Part shown: in pieces, positions 43,414 to 52,090 of the stretch
Position numbering within the stretch: position 1 is the stretch's first letter
Layout: each line of letters opens with the position of its first letter
From: Anaerocolumna xylanovorans DSM 12503
Lineage (GTDB): Bacteria; Bacillota; Clostridia; Lachnospirales; Lachnospiraceae
Length of the DNA stretch: 64,000 nucleotides
Assembly: GCF_900143645.1 (NCBI RefSeq)
Contig: NZ_FRFD01000003.1
Location: forward strand, 1,302,001 to 1,366,000
Reading direction: 5' to 3'
The notes under the pieces: generated by a model
What the model was told of the DNA's origin: nothing
Databases searched by the model: none
Seen by the model: only the letters and a program-made list of their open reading frames with translations
Made by a program: the position numbers and the translations under genes

Positions 43414-44592
43414 ATGTCTGATAATTCAGTAAAAACCCCTGTAGCACCTTTGAGAATATTATCTCTAGATGGCTTTCGCTCTATGGCAGAAAAGGTGGAC
43501 AAACATATTTCCGCTTCCAGAAAGGCAAAAGAAGAAGCCTCTCCCGATAATTTCTCATTTACAGGGTATTATAAAGAAAGTTACCTTGTTGATGCAAGCG
43601 TACCCCGTTTCAGTTCAGGAGAAGCCAAGGGTATAATCAATGAAACCATTCACGGCACCGATCTTTTTATCCTTGCGGATATCAGTAACCACTATCTGAC
43701 CTATAATCTGCATGGCACGGAAAACGGTATGTCACCGGATGACCATTTTCAGGATTTAAAGCGTCTTATTGATGCCTGCAACGGAAAAGCCAGAAGAATC
43801 AATGTTATACTTCCTTTACTCTACGAAGGCCGTCAGGATAAGCGAAATGCTTTAGAGTCACTGGACTGCGCCACTGCTTTGCAGGAATTAGTACAGATGG
43901 GCGTTAAGAATGTCATAACCTTTGATGCCCATGACGGAAGAATACAAAACGCCGTCCCTCTGGAAGGCTTTGATAACTTTTATACCTCCTATCAATTTTT
44001 GCAGGCATTATTACATACAGAGGATGGTATATCCATTGAAAAGGAAGACTTCATGGTAATAAGCCCTGATGTGGGCGGTATGTCAAGAGCCGTATTCTAT
44101 TCAAATATTTTAGGTGTAGATATGGGAATGTTTTATAAAAGACGTGATTATTCTGTTGTTAACGACGGTAAGAATCCCATTATCGCCCATGAATTCCTGG
44201 GAGGAGATGTAGCCGGAAAATCTGTTTTTATCGTAGATGATATGATTGCTTCCGGTGAAAGTGTCTTAGAGGTCGCCGCTGAATTAAAGGCAAAGAAAGC
44301 CGAAAAAATCTATATCTCAGCAACTTTCGGGCTTTTTACCACCGGCTTTGACCGGTTTGATGAGGCCTTTAAAGAAGGTATCATTGACAGGGTATACACA
44401 ACCAACCTTATATATACTCCAAAGGAGCTGATAGAGAGGACTTACTATACGAATGTAGATGTCAGCAAATACCTCTCCCTTATAATTGATACCATCAACC
44501 ATGACAGCTCTGTGGATGGCATTATGAATTCCGGCGGACTAATAAGAAAGCATCTGGCAGAATACAGGGAAAAGTGTAAAGGTACTCTCTAA
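43414..44592 (+). CDS. prs: Ribose-phosphate pyrophosphokinase (long, divergent clostridial form)
   Basis: A 392-residue enzyme that makes PRPP from ribose 5-phosphate and ATP for nucleotide, His and Trp synthesis. The family order is present: FSSGEAKGIINETIHGTDLFILADI, the ATP-site region GRQDKR, the dimer segment ITFDAHDGRIQNAV, ISPDVGGMSRAVFYS, and the PRPP loop VFIVDDMIASGESV. The protein is about 75 residues longer than classical Prs because of an N-terminal extension and inserts, and the PRPP loop differs from the usual VDDIIDTAGT. This long form is characteristic of Lachnospiraceae. AGGAGGA precedes the ATG. It converges on pgeF with only 8 nt between stops. Confidence 0.93.
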   Translation: MSDNSVKTPVAPLRILSLDGFRSMAEKVDKHISASRKAKEEASPDNFSFTGYYKESYLVDASVPRFSSGEAKGIINETIHGTDLFILADISNHYLTYNLHGTENGMSPDDHFQDLKRLIDACNGKARRINVILPLLYEGRQDKRNALESLDCATALQELVQMGVKNVITFDAHDGRIQNAVPLEGFDNFYTSYQFLQALLHTEDGISIEKEDFMVISPDVGGMSRAVFYSNILGVDMGMFYKRRDYSVVNDGKNPIIAHEFLGGDVAGKSVFIVDDMIASGESVLEVAAELKAKKAEKIYISATFGLFTTGFDRFDEAFKEGIIDRVYTTNLIYTPKELIERTYYTNVDVSKYLSLIIDTINHDSSVDGIMNSGGLIRKHLAEYREKCKGTL

Positions 44593-44600
44593 AGTTTCCC

Positions 44601-45446
44601 CTACTCTGTTAACATCAAAAATGCCGCTAAGGTTCCCCTCTTTCCTTTTGATGCCCGGTGTGAAAATAAAAGGTCAGAATGACAGCAGGTACATAAACCG
44701 CTGATATGGATATTTTCTTCTTTTAAGCCTGCGGCTTTTAAAATGATACGGTTTACTTCCCATAAATCCAGTTGGTATCCGCCAGCTGGATTTTTTGTAA
44801 AAATTCTGCTATACTCACCATGAAGTTCCTCACTAAATTCTTTTCTGAATTCCTCTGCCACTTCCCTGCTCACTTCATAGCAGTCCTTACAAATAGAAGG
44901 TCCGATCAATGCTCTTATGTGCTCGGGTTCGGAACCAAATGCCTCCTGCATGGCAGTTACAGTCTTTAATCCCATTCTCCCCACTGTTCCTCTCCAGCCG
45001 GAATGGCTAAGCCCTATGGCAGGCTGCTTCGTATCCACAAAATAAAGAGGTACACAGTCTGCATAAAAGGTCGCAAGAGGTATTCCCCTCTCTTTCGTAA
45101 TAAGTCCGTCAACATCTTCGTAATCTCTTGGCAGATATAATCCCTTGCCCTTATCACTGTTCTCGACCAGACGAACATTTGTTTTGTGAACCTGATGGGT
45201 TGCTACCACATCCTTATAAGGGACCTCTAAGCTTCTGCAGATTCTTTTATAATTTTCATCTACATTTTCCTTCTCATCCCCTACGGAATAGGAAAGATTT
45301 AAAGATTCAAAATAACCCTCGCTCACCCCTCCAAGCCTTGTGGTAAAGCCATGCTTGATAAAAGGAATATCCGACAAATGAGCAAAGGTCAAAAAAGGCG
45401 TTTCTTTTTCTGTATGCAGCGTTACATTTTCATTATTTTCAAACAA
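44601..45446 (-). CDS. pgeF: Peptidoglycan editing factor PgeF (YfiH/DUF152 family)
   Basis: A 281-residue cytoplasmic protein of the former polyphenol-oxidase family, now linked to removal of wrongly built muropeptide precursors or purine nucleoside chemistry. The metal site residues are visible: H in ATHQVH, C in ADCVPLYFVD and H in GLSHSGWRGTVGRMG. CTCCHSDLLFSHRASKGKRGTLAAFL closes the protein. It is the last gene of the lepB operon, 24 nt after yraN. Confidence 0.92.
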   Translation of the reverse strand: MFENNENVTLHTEKETPFLTFAHLSDIPFIKHGFTTRLGGVSEGYFESLNLSYSVGDEKENVDENYKRICRSLEVPYKDVVATHQVHKTNVRLVENSDKGKGLYLPRDYEDVDGLITKERGIPLATFYADCVPLYFVDTKQPAIGLSHSGWRGTVGRMGLKTVTAMQEAFGSEPEHIRALIGPSICKDCYEVSREVAEEFRKEFSEELHGEYSRIFTKNPAGGYQLDLWEVNRIILKAAGLKEENIHISGLCTCCHSDLLFSHRASKGKRGTLAAFLMLTE

Positions 45447-45470
45447 TTCCCATGCCTCATTTCCAGCTAT

Positions 45471-45827
45471 TTAGTATTGTGCATCAAATGCATTCCGTAT
45501 TAAGGTCACTTCTTCTCCCACAATTCCAATCACATCAAACCGACAGGGAGTGTCCTCTGGTATATGGTTTATGTACATATAATATCTGGCTGCCTTGCAG
45601 ATATTTCTTATCTTTTTTGAATCAATGGCTTCCAGAGGGGAACCGCTTTGCAAATCCTTACGGTATTTTACCTCAATAAATACAAGAGCCTCTTCTTCCC
45701 TCGCTATCAGGTCTACTTCCCCGGACCGGGTAAAGAAATTGGCGGCAAGAATCCGGTAGCCTGCCGCTGTAAGGTAAGCTGCTGCCATTTGTTCCTTTTC
45801 ACTTCCTACGGCTCTTTTATTGTACAT
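45471..45827 (-). CDS. yraN: YraN family protein (UPF0102, endonuclease-like fold)
   Basis: A 118-residue protein with the restriction-endonuclease-like signature of the family: EKEQMAAAYLTAAGYRILAANF, then GEVDLIAREEEALVFIEVKYRK (D, E-x-K). The function is not settled; nucleic-acid processing is assumed. Its usual partner rnhB lies in the same operon. Confidence 0.93.
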   Translation of the reverse strand: MYNKRAVGSEKEQMAAAYLTAAGYRILAANFFTRSGEVDLIAREEEALVFIEVKYRKDLQSGSPLEAIDSKKIRNICKAARYYMYINHIPEDTPCRFDVIGIVGEEVTLIRNAFDAQY

Positions 45828-45882
45828 AACCCTTCCCTGTCTTATTACTGCTTTTTGTTCTTAAAATTCCAAACTAATAACA

Positions 45883-46503
45883 TCAGAAATTCCACTGGCC
45901 TGGGAGTTTTAACTTTTCCATATAAGGAAACTGCTTATCATATTCTTCCACTTCCGAAACATTCAGATTCTCAAAGACTTCCGATTCATAGAATTTCCCG
46001 CTTACATCCTTTAATCCATCCGGTACCAATTCCAGGCCCATGAAGGCATCAAAATTCTTTCCTTCCCTGGTGGTAATATGAAAATTATCACAGGTCAGGA
46101 AGCCATGCCTGGGATAGTATCCCGGTTCGCCAAATATGATAATCGCTTTATGTCCCTGTTCCCTTGCCAGCTCAAAGGTTGTCTCTAGGAGCAGCTTTCC
46201 GATTCCCTTATTCTGAAGTTCTTTATCGACACACAAAGGCCCGAAAGTTAAGACCTCTGTCTTTTGCTCTCCATTATCAACATATGCCTTTGAATACATG
46301 ACAGTACCTGCAATTTTACCGTCTATTACTGCAACTCTGCTTATTTCCGGAATATAATCCTTTGAGAGGCGAAGCAGGTGCACCAGATAATGTTCATCAC
46401 ATCCCGGTACATGCAGGTTCCAAAAAGCTCTCTTCGTCATGCACTCTGTTTCATACCAGTCTTCCTTTTGTTCTTGCCTTATAACGATATCCACTGATAT
46501 CAT
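45883..46503 (-). CDS. GNAT-family N-acetyltransferase (YhbS-like)
   Basis: A 206-residue acetyltransferase. The acetyl-CoA loop is VDKELQNKGIGKLLLETTFELA. The YhbS-type GEPGYYPRHGFLTCDNF segment follows. A C-terminal tail of about 60 residues (GLELVPDGLKDVSGKFYES) is longer than in minimal GNAT proteins and shared by this subgroup. It lies between ylqH and yraN in the lepB operon. The substrate is unknown. Confidence 0.88.
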   Translation of the reverse strand: MISVDIVIRQEQKEDWYETECMTKRAFWNLHVPGCDEHYLVHLLRLSKDYIPEISRVAVIDGKIAGTVMYSKAYVDNGEQKTEVLTFGPLCVDKELQNKGIGKLLLETTFELAREQGHKAIIIFGEPGYYPRHGFLTCDNFHITTREGKNFDAFMGLELVPDGLKDVSGKFYESEVFENLNVSEVEEYDKQFPYMEKLKLPGQWNF

Positions 46504-46566
46504 ATCCTTTCTTTTCCGGTATTTTTATCCCATCATTGACCTGACCGATAAAGGCAACAGCTGTCC

Positions 46567-46884
46567 TTACTTCTCGAATTTGGCTTTCAGACGGTCCATA
46601 TCATCTACGAATATCATAATTTCAGAAACGATCTGGTAAAGTTCCGGCGGTATATAATCTCCCAGATCAAGCTTTGAAAGGCTGTTCGCCAGTCTGCTGT
46701 CTTCATGGACTGGTATTTGGTTTTCCCTGGCTCCCTTTAATATCTTATCAGCCAGATATCCCTTCCCAGTGGCAATAATTCTTGGTGCTTCATCCTCTGG
46801 ATTGTATCCAAGGGCAACTGCTGTCTTATTTTTAAATTTTTCACTATCCGAAGGTTTTTTTTCAGAAAATTCTTTTTTTTCCAT
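46567..46884 (-). CDS. ylqH: YlqH: FlhB C-terminal-domain-like protein
   Basis: A 105-residue cytoplasmic protein resembling only the C-terminal domain of the flagellar/type III export switch FlhB: KTAVALGYNPEDEAPRIIATGKG, ADKILKGARENQIPVHED and SRLANSLSKLDLGDYIPPELYQIV. The N-P-T-H autocleavage site and the membrane part are missing, so it is not an export component. In Bacillus the same family is encoded after rnhB, matching the order here. Its role is unknown. Confidence 0.88.
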   Translation of the reverse strand: MEKKEFSEKKPSDSEKFKNKTAVALGYNPEDEAPRIIATGKGYLADKILKGARENQIPVHEDSRLANSLSKLDLGDYIPPELYQIVSEIMIFVDDMDRLKAKFEK

Positions 46885-46913
46885 AGAACTTTTCCCTCCT
46901 GACTAACACCAAT

Positions 46914-47672
46914 TTATAAAAAGTTCTTTATGAAGCTTCTTCTGTGAAGCAAAGTCGGCCCGTATTTTTTCAAGGTTTCTATGTGTTCTGCTGAACCATA
47001 GCCTTTATTGGAAGCAAAGCCATAAGCAGGAAAAAGCTTGTCATAGGCTGTCATAATGCGGTCTCTGGTAACCTTTGCAACGATACTTGCAGCGGCTATG
47101 GAAACACTCTTGGCATCCCCTTTGATAATCGGTACCTGCTTAATGGCAACTTTCGGTATGGTTACGGCATCATTAAGCAATATATCGGGGGTCATACCTA
47201 GATTACCTATCGCCTGACGCATGGCTTCATAGGTTGCCTGAAGAATATTAATTTCATCAATTTTCCCCGGAGGTACGGAACCGACACCTACATAAAGAGC
47301 CTTCTCCATAATCTCATCGTAAAGTTTTTCTCTCATCTTTTCCGATAACTGTTTGGAATCGTTAATGTATAGGATATCACAATTCTTTGGCAGGATAACG
47401 GCAGCCGCCATAACCGGACCGGCTAAGGGACCTCTGCCAACCTCGTCAATGCCACAGATATAAGAATATTCCCCATACTTTCTTTCAAAAGAAGTCATCT
47501 CGTATATTCGTATCTTTTCCGCCTCTATTGCCTTTTGTTTCTTCTGATATCTGTCAATCAGGCTTTTTACGCCTGTTCTGGTATCTTCCTGATACTTTAT
47601 AATAATATCGGCTATTTCCTCTTCCTTCGCCAGCAGAAATTCTTCTTTTATTGCCTGTATGCTCTTCTCCAT
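46914..47672 (-). CDS. rnhB: Ribonuclease HII
   Basis: A 252-residue RNase H2 that removes ribonucleotides from DNA. The catalytic DEVGRGPLAGPV motif lies near residue 77 and the other acidic positions in LYINDSKQLSEKMRE and GDAKSVSIAAASIVAKVTRD. An N-terminal extension of about 65 residues (helical, rich in E and K) precedes the core, as in Bacillus RnhB. It follows rbgA by 35 nt. Confidence 0.97.
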   Translation of the reverse strand: MEKSIQAIKEEFLLAKEEEIADIIIKYQEDTRTGVKSLIDRYQKKQKAIEAEKIRIYEMTSFERKYGEYSYICGIDEVGRGPLAGPVMAAAVILPKNCDILYINDSKQLSEKMREKLYDEIMEKALYVGVGSVPPGKIDEINILQATYEAMRQAIGNLGMTPDILLNDAVTIPKVAIKQVPIIKGDAKSVSIAAASIVAKVTRDRIMTAYDKLFPAYGFASNKGYGSAEHIETLKKYGPTLLHRRSFIKNFL

Positions 47673-47707
47673 GTAGTTTCTCCGCTATTTTTATCTTGCT
47701 ATAAACT

Positions 47708-48595
47708 TTAGTTATCTGTTGGTATATTTAAGGCATCCTCTTCCCTTACCTGCTCTGCAGGAAATTCCAAAGTCACCTTGCCAAGCTTGGCATTTCGGAA
47801 ATCATCTATAATAAAACTTGAGGCCCTTTCAAGGTCCAATTCCCCGCCCTTTAACAGGCAGGCCCTCTTCTTTGCTATCTCAGTCAGGTTTTCTTCCGGT
47901 GTATCACTTTCTGTAATTCCGTAGCGCTCTGTAAGCGCTCCTTTATAATTCTGTATAAGAAATTTAATCAATGAAATGCTTAAATCATAACTGTTTAAGA
48001 TTTCTTCCCTAATAGAACCAATAAGTGCCAGATGAAGGCCTACCTTCTGATCCTCAAACTTCGGCCAGAGAATACCGGGGGTATCAAGAAGTTCAATGGA
48101 TTTATTTAACTTAATCCATTGCTTTCCTTTTGTTACACCTGGCTTGTTGCCGGTTTTGGCCGCAGCCTTACCGGAAATACTGTTAATAAAGGTAGATTTA
48201 CCAACATTGGGTATACCAACTACCATTGCACGCAGGGGTCTGTTCAGGATTCCCCTCTTTCTGTCTCTTTCTATCTTTGCTTTACAGGCCTCTATTACCG
48301 CATCATTTACTCTGCGGATTCCATCCCCCTTCTTTGAATTTACCAAAACCGCAATATATCCCTGGTTTTCAAAGTATTCCTTCCATTTCAGGTTCTGGCT
48401 GTCATCTGCCAGATCAGATTTATTCAACAGAATGACCCTGGATTTACTCCCTGCCATCTGATTAATATCCGGATTCCTGCTGCTAAGTGGAATACGTGCA
48501 TCCACTAATTCGATGACTACATCGATTAACTTCATATCTTCCTGCATCATACGTTTTGCTTTGGACATATGACCGGGATACCATTGAAAATGCAT
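47708..48595 (-). CDS. rbgA: Ribosome biogenesis GTPase RbgA (YlqF)
   Basis: A 295-residue circularly permuted GTPase for a late step of 50S assembly. The order G4-G5-G1-G2-G3 is visible: LNKSDLAD, then VNSKKGDG, GIPNVGKST, GVTKGKQW and DTPGILWP. The N-terminal FQWYPGHMSKAKRMM is the family hallmark with its catalytic His. Its ATG overlaps the lepB stop by 1 nt. Confidence 0.97.
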   Translation of the reverse strand: MHFQWYPGHMSKAKRMMQEDMKLIDVVIELVDARIPLSSRNPDINQMAGSKSRVILLNKSDLADDSQNLKWKEYFENQGYIAVLVNSKKGDGIRRVNDAVIEACKAKIERDRKRGILNRPLRAMVVGIPNVGKSTFINSISGKAAAKTGNKPGVTKGKQWIKLNKSIELLDTPGILWPKFEDQKVGLHLALIGSIREEILNSYDLSISLIKFLIQNYKGALTERYGITESDTPEENLTEIAKKRACLLKGGELDLERASSFIIDDFRNAKLGKVTLEFPAEQVREEDALNIPTDN

Positions 48596-49185
48596 TACTC
48601 CTCCTCCTTTGCAATGTTTAATTTATTAATAAAAGCAAAACCATTCTGTCTGATCCAGGCTTTGCCCAGTATATCTCCCGAAACGATGTTTCCGACATTC
48701 GCAAAACGGCTGTCTTCGCTGTTGTTTCGGTTATCTCCTAAAACAAAAAATTCATTCTCATCCAGCTTGATTTCCTCTTCTGCCAAGCCGGGGTTTTCAA
48801 TCGGATCGTTTACAATCTTCTCCGTTAACGGTTCACCGTTAATGTAGATCTTGCCTTCCTTTATCTGTACTGTTTCACCAGGCAGTCCAATGATCCTTTT
48901 AACATTCAAATAACTGTGCTCTTTATCGGATTGCTTAAACACGATAACGTCAAAACGCCTGGGCTGATGAAAGACATAGGAAAATTTATTAATTATTATC
49001 TTATCCTGGTCCATCAGCGTCTTTTCCATGGAATCTCCCGGCATGACCGTCTTTTCCAGCGCATAGTTGGCTATAAAATAGGCCAGACCAACCACGGCAG
49101 CAATCTCTGCAAACCATATGATCAAAGATAGAATTACCTTTTTTACAACAGGACCCTTATCCTCTTTTTCAAAATCATATCTCAT
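48595..49185 (-). CDS. lepB: Signal peptidase I
   Basis: A 196-residue membrane protease that removes signal peptides. One transmembrane helix (about 15-40) is followed by box B with the catalytic Ser, S52 in VMPGDSMEKTL, and the general-base Lys K84 in RRFDVIVFKQSD. The GDNRNNSEDSRF box E is near 148. The ATG is preceded by GGGAG about 10 nt away; that GGGAG belongs to the edge of a stem-loop repeat (49198-49256). It is the first gene of the lepB-rbgA-rnhB-ylqH-GNAT-yraN-pgeF series. Confidence 0.97.
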   Translation of the reverse strand: MRYDFEKEDKGPVVKKVILSLIIWFAEIAAVVGLAYFIANYALEKTVMPGDSMEKTLMDQDKIIINKFSYVFHQPRRFDVIVFKQSDKEHSYLNVKRIIGLPGETVQIKEGKIYINGEPLTEKIVNDPIENPGLAEEEIKLDENEFFVLGDNRNNSEDSRFANVGNIVSGDILGKAWIRQNGFAFINKLNIAKEEE

Positions 49186-49197
49186 TTTTCAACTACT

Positions 49198-49256
49198 CCC
49201 ATGCATATCGCAGGCTTGACAGCAGATTGCCCGCAATCTGCGATACTGCTCAAATA
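49198..49256 (-). repeat. Stem-loop repeat upstream of lepB (copy C)
   Basis: Bounded by CCCATGCAT (49198-49206) and ACTGCTCAAATA (49245-49256) on the plus strand. Inside, TATCGCAG can pair with CTGCGATA, or GCAGATTG with CAATCTGC; the two folds share the CTGC and compete. The same borders enclose different stems in the two copies near 53.9 kb. Confidence 0.7.
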
Positions 49257-49283
49257 AAACGTGTTTTACCGCATACACGGATA

Positions 49284-49317
49284 ATAAAAGGGACAATACC
49301 ATAAGTAGTTGTCCCTT
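49284..49317 (-). terminator. Intrinsic terminator after rplS
   Basis: AAGGGACAA pairs with TTGTCCCTT (9 bp, 12-nt loop), followed on the minus strand by TTTTATT. Confidence 0.85.
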
Positions 49318-49338
49318 CCCGTTTTTGGTCACGTGCTA

Positions 49339-49686
49339 TTATTTTACGATTTCTTTAACTTTAGCTTTCTTACCTACTCTACCACGTAAATAATTCAACT
49401 TAGCTCTTCTAACCTTACCATGTCTGATAACTTCGATCTTTTCAACACTGGGGGAATGCAGGGGCCAAGTCTTTTCAACGCCAATACCATTAGAAGACTT
49501 TCTTACGGTAAATGTTTCTCTTGCACCGCCGTTCTGTCTCTTTAAAACAGTACCCTCAAAAACCTGTGTTCTTTCGCGGTTACCTTCTTTTACTTTTGCG
49601 TATACTTTTACAGTATCGCCTACGTTGAAATCTGTGATTTCACTCTTAAGCTGTGCAGCTTCGATTTCTTTAATAATATTATTCAT
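49339..49686 (-). CDS. rplS: 50S ribosomal protein L19
   Basis: A 115-residue ribosomal protein at the 30S-50S interface. The full family pattern is present: FNVGDTVKVYAKVKEGNRERTQ, FEGTVLKRQNGGARETFTVRK, and the C-terminal RHGKVRRAKLNYLRGRVGKKAKVKE. AAAGGAGG precedes the ATG. It has its own promoter and terminator, separate from the trmD operon. Confidence 0.98.
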   Translation of the reverse strand: MNNIIKEIEAAQLKSEITDFNVGDTVKVYAKVKEGNRERTQVFEGTVLKRQNGGARETFTVRKSSNGIGVEKTWPLHSPSVEKIEVIRHGKVRRAKLNYLRGRVGKKAKVKEIVK

Positions 49687-49800
49687 TTTTGTGACCTCCT
49701 TTAAATTCGATGTTCTTAATACCTTGCCTCACAGAAATCTGCTTGTACAAATCCGTCAAAGGGCGTTGTATCAGAGGACCATCCCATCTCACAACATCTT
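49687..49800 (-). ncRNA. Candidate L19 leader (autoregulatory 5' UTR)
   Basis: About 110 nt lie between the promoter and rplS. Firmicute rplS mRNAs are known to carry a structured L19-binding leader. The location and length fit, but I did not verify the consensus fold. Confidence 0.4.
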
Positions 49801-49829
49801 ACTATAACATGCCAATATAAAAAATGCAA
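49801..49829 (-). promoter_or_regulatory. Sigma-A promoter of rplS
   Basis: TTGCAT, 17 bp, TATAGT on the minus strand. Confidence 0.7.
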
Positions 49830-49860
49830 GTAATTTCATAAGATAACTTTCGTTTAATTT

Positions 49861-49922
49861 AAAAAGGTGCACAGATGTAATACAACCTCTATAAGATTAT
49901 ACCCCCCTCGTACCCGTGCACC
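49861..49922 (-). terminator. Intrinsic terminator of the ylxM-ffh-rpsP-khpA-rimM-trmD operon
   Basis: GGTGCAC and GTGCACC pair across a long loop of 43 nt and are followed on the minus strand by five U residues. The long loop makes it weaker than the others. Confidence 0.6.
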
Positions 49923-49972
49923 CATTTATAAGTATATCCTCGACTACCATAATAGTCAATAGACATTTGTGT

Positions 49973-50737
49973 CTATGCCTCGTCCAATCTGTCCGTTTTC
50001 TGCTCCAGTGTATGAAGGAAACGCTTTTCCTTTTCTGTCAGCACTGCCTTTTTAAGCATATCCGGCCGGTTTTTTAAGGTTCTTAGGAGGGACTGCTCCC
50101 TTCGCCATTCTTCAATTTTGGCATGATGGCCGGATAAAAGAACCTCCGGTACCTTTTTCCCTTCAAATTCTTCCGGTCTGGTATACTGGGGATATTCTAA
50201 CAGGTTATCCTGAAAGGTCTCAAACTCTGCCGAGGTTTCGTTATTCAGCACCCCAGGCACCAGTCTGCTGATAGCGTCTATCATAACCATAGCAGGAATT
50301 TCCCCGCCGGTTAATACATAATCCCCAATAGAAATATTGTCTGTCACAATCATTTCCAAGGCCCGCTCATCAATTCCCTCATAATGACCGCACAGAAAAA
50401 TGAGATTCTCTTCCTTGGATAATTCCTCTGCCATAGACTGATCAAACACCTTTCCCTGAGGAGTGAGATAGATGACTCTTGTAGTCTTCTTATCTTCTGC
50501 TTCTATCCGCTCTTTCACAGAACGGTATGCCCTCACTACAGGCCCGGGAGCCATAACCATGCCGGCTCCTCCGCCATAAGGGTAATCATCCACCCGGTTA
50601 TGTTTGTTTTCCGAAAAATCTCTGATATCCACTGTATTTAATTGCAGGATTCCTTTTTCCAGTGCCCTTCCGGTGATACTGGCAGACAAACCCTGTCTTA
50701 TCATTTCAGGAAATAAAGTCAGTACGTGAAAATTCAT
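49973..50737 (-). CDS. trmD: tRNA (guanine-N1)-methyltransferase
   Basis: A 254-residue SAM-dependent enzyme that methylates G37 of tRNAs and prevents frameshifting. The knotted SPOUT domain shows DYPYGGGAGMVM, the catalytic Asp, IFLCGHYEGIDERAL and the knot motif ISIGDYVLTGGEIPAM. It follows rimM as in most Firmicutes. Confidence 0.98.
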   Translation of the reverse strand: MNFHVLTLFPEMIRQGLSASITGRALEKGILQLNTVDIRDFSENKHNRVDDYPYGGGAGMVMAPGPVVRAYRSVKERIEAEDKKTTRVIYLTPQGKVFDQSMAEELSKEENLIFLCGHYEGIDERALEMIVTDNISIGDYVLTGGEIPAMVMIDAISRLVPGVLNNETSAEFETFQDNLLEYPQYTRPEEFEGKKVPEVLLSGHHAKIEEWRREQSLLRTLKNRPDMLKKAVLTEKEKRFLHTLEQKTDRLDEA

Positions 50738-50797
50738 TTGTTACGGCCTTTCGGTATATTCTGCATTTTAAGTTTTTATGTTGATTCCAGTCCTAAT

Positions 50798-51304
50798 CTA
50801 TAGCAGACCCGGCATCAGATGTACCAGTATCCGCTTATTTTCTGCATCCACTTCTTTGATGCACTCCTTAATGGAAGGCAGGAGGATTTCACCTCCGTCC
50901 TTTCTGGTTACCACATAGACATCATTAGCACCGGTTGCCATTACGTCCGTCAAGGTGCCAAGCTCCTCTCCTTCTTCCGTAACCACCAGGGAGCCTATAA
51001 TGTCGCAGATAAAATATTCATCCTCTGCAAGCTCCACTGCATTTTCTCTTGAAACCCAGAGATCATGCCCTTTATATTTCTCAATATCATTTATATTATC
51101 AATTCCCTTGAACTTCAGGATAGCCCATTGCTTAAAGAATTTTACCCCTTCTATTTCAAGTTCCATATATTCTTTACCCATGCTTAAAAACACCTGTTTT
51201 AACTGCTTAAAACGCCCCACATCGTCTGTTGTGGGGTATACTTTTACTTCCCCTTTTATCCCATGGGTAGCTGTTATTATTCCAACTCTTAAATAGTTTT
51301 CCAT
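50798..51304 (-). CDS. rimM: 16S rRNA processing protein RimM
   Basis: A 168-residue 30S maturation factor that binds S19. The N-terminal RimM barrel begins LRVGIITATHGIKGEVKVYPTTDD, and the C-terminal PRC barrel contains the stretch from EYFICDIIGSLV to ILLPSIKECI. The start is the ATG at 51304 with AAAGGAG; the frame is open nine codons further upstream. Confidence 0.97.
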   Translation of the reverse strand: MENYLRVGIITATHGIKGEVKVYPTTDDVGRFKQLKQVFLSMGKEYMELEIEGVKFFKQWAILKFKGIDNINDIEKYKGHDLWVSRENAVELAEDEYFICDIIGSLVVTEEGEELGTLTDVMATGANDVYVVTRKDGGEILLPSIKECIKEVDAENKRILVHLMPGLL

Positions 51305-51360
51305 CAAAACTCCTTTTGTATCTGACATCAAAAATAAGAACCCATGACAGTTAGGATACG

Positions 51361-51404
51361 GAAAGAATTCTCCGGAAAATAACTGTTTTCCGGAAGGTTC
51401 TTTC
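51361..51404 (-). other. Large stem-loop between khpA and rimM
   Basis: TCCGGAAAA pairs with TTTTCCGGA (9 bp, 6-nt loop) and an outer GAAAGAA/TTCTTTC arm extends it across a 3-nt internal loop. There is no U-tract on the minus strand, so it is more likely an mRNA processing or stability element than a terminator. Confidence 0.6.
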
Positions 51405-51447
51405 TATTCACCTATTCCAGACAGGGTCCTTTAAAGGTTTATGATCA

Positions 51448-51678
51448 TTATTGAAGTATTTCAACAACTACCTTTTTGTCATCCTTAGCAGCTGCTGCTT
51501 TTACAACGGTACGAATGGATTTTGCAATTCGGCCTTGTTTGCCGATGACCTTCCCCATGTCCTCAGGTGCAACCTTTAACTCCACAATAATGGACTGGTC
51601 GGTTTCCTTTTCTGTTACAACAACTTCTTCAGGGTGATCAACGAGTGATGTAGCAATTACTTTTACTAATTCTTTCAT
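51448..51678 (-). CDS. khpA: KH-domain RNA-binding protein KhpA (YlqC)
   Basis: A 76-residue single type II KH domain with the GxxG loop in VIGKQGRIAKSIRTVVKAAA. It forms a small-RNA and mRNA chaperone with KhpB in other Firmicutes. Its position between rpsP and rimM is conserved. A GGAGGTG ribosome site is present. Confidence 0.95.
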   Translation of the reverse strand: MKELVKVIATSLVDHPEEVVVTEKETDQSIIVELKVAPEDMGKVIGKQGRIAKSIRTVVKAAAAKDDKKVVVEILQ

Positions 51679-51771
51679 TACCCTACACCTCCAATGGAAT
51701 ATGACTTACTTTACCATAAATCGGAATTTACGGCAATACGCCATCATTCCTTAAAAATGTCAAACAGAAAA

Positions 51772-52017
51772 TTATTTTGTAATTCCTGCTTTTTTAAATA
51801 AATTGCCAACTGTATCAGTAGGCTGGGCACCGTTTTGTAACCACTTCTTCGCTGCTTCCTCGTTAATCTTAAAAGCATTGGGTTCTTTCGTAGGATCATA
51901 AGTACCGAGTTCTTCGATAAATCTTCCATCTCTCGGGGATCTGGAATCTGAAACAACGATTCTATAGAAAGGAGCCTTTTTTTGACCCATTCTTCTTAAT
52001 CTGATCTTAACTGCCAT
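51772..52017 (-). CDS. rpsP: 30S ribosomal protein S16
   Basis: An 81-residue ribosomal protein. The N-terminus VKIRLRRMGQKKAPFYRIVVSDSRSPRDGRFIEELGTYDP is the full family signature, read here in two stretches, and the C-terminal WLQNGAQPTDTV matches. AAGGAGGTG precedes the ATG. It sits between ffh and khpA. Confidence 0.98.
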   Translation of the reverse strand: MAVKIRLRRMGQKKAPFYRIVVSDSRSPRDGRFIEELGTYDPTKEPNAFKINEEAAKKWLQNGAQPTDTVGNLFKKAGITK

Positions 52018-52090
52018 GATTTCACCTCCTTAAAATCTCAAATAAATATCTATTTATTGAAAAGTTATAATGTATTTATAACCTGACAAC

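Noticed and set aside
46567..46884. Type III secretion or flagellar export switch
   Set aside because: Only the FlhB C-terminal fold is present, without membrane part or NPTH site, and no other export genes are nearby; it matches YlqH after rnhB.
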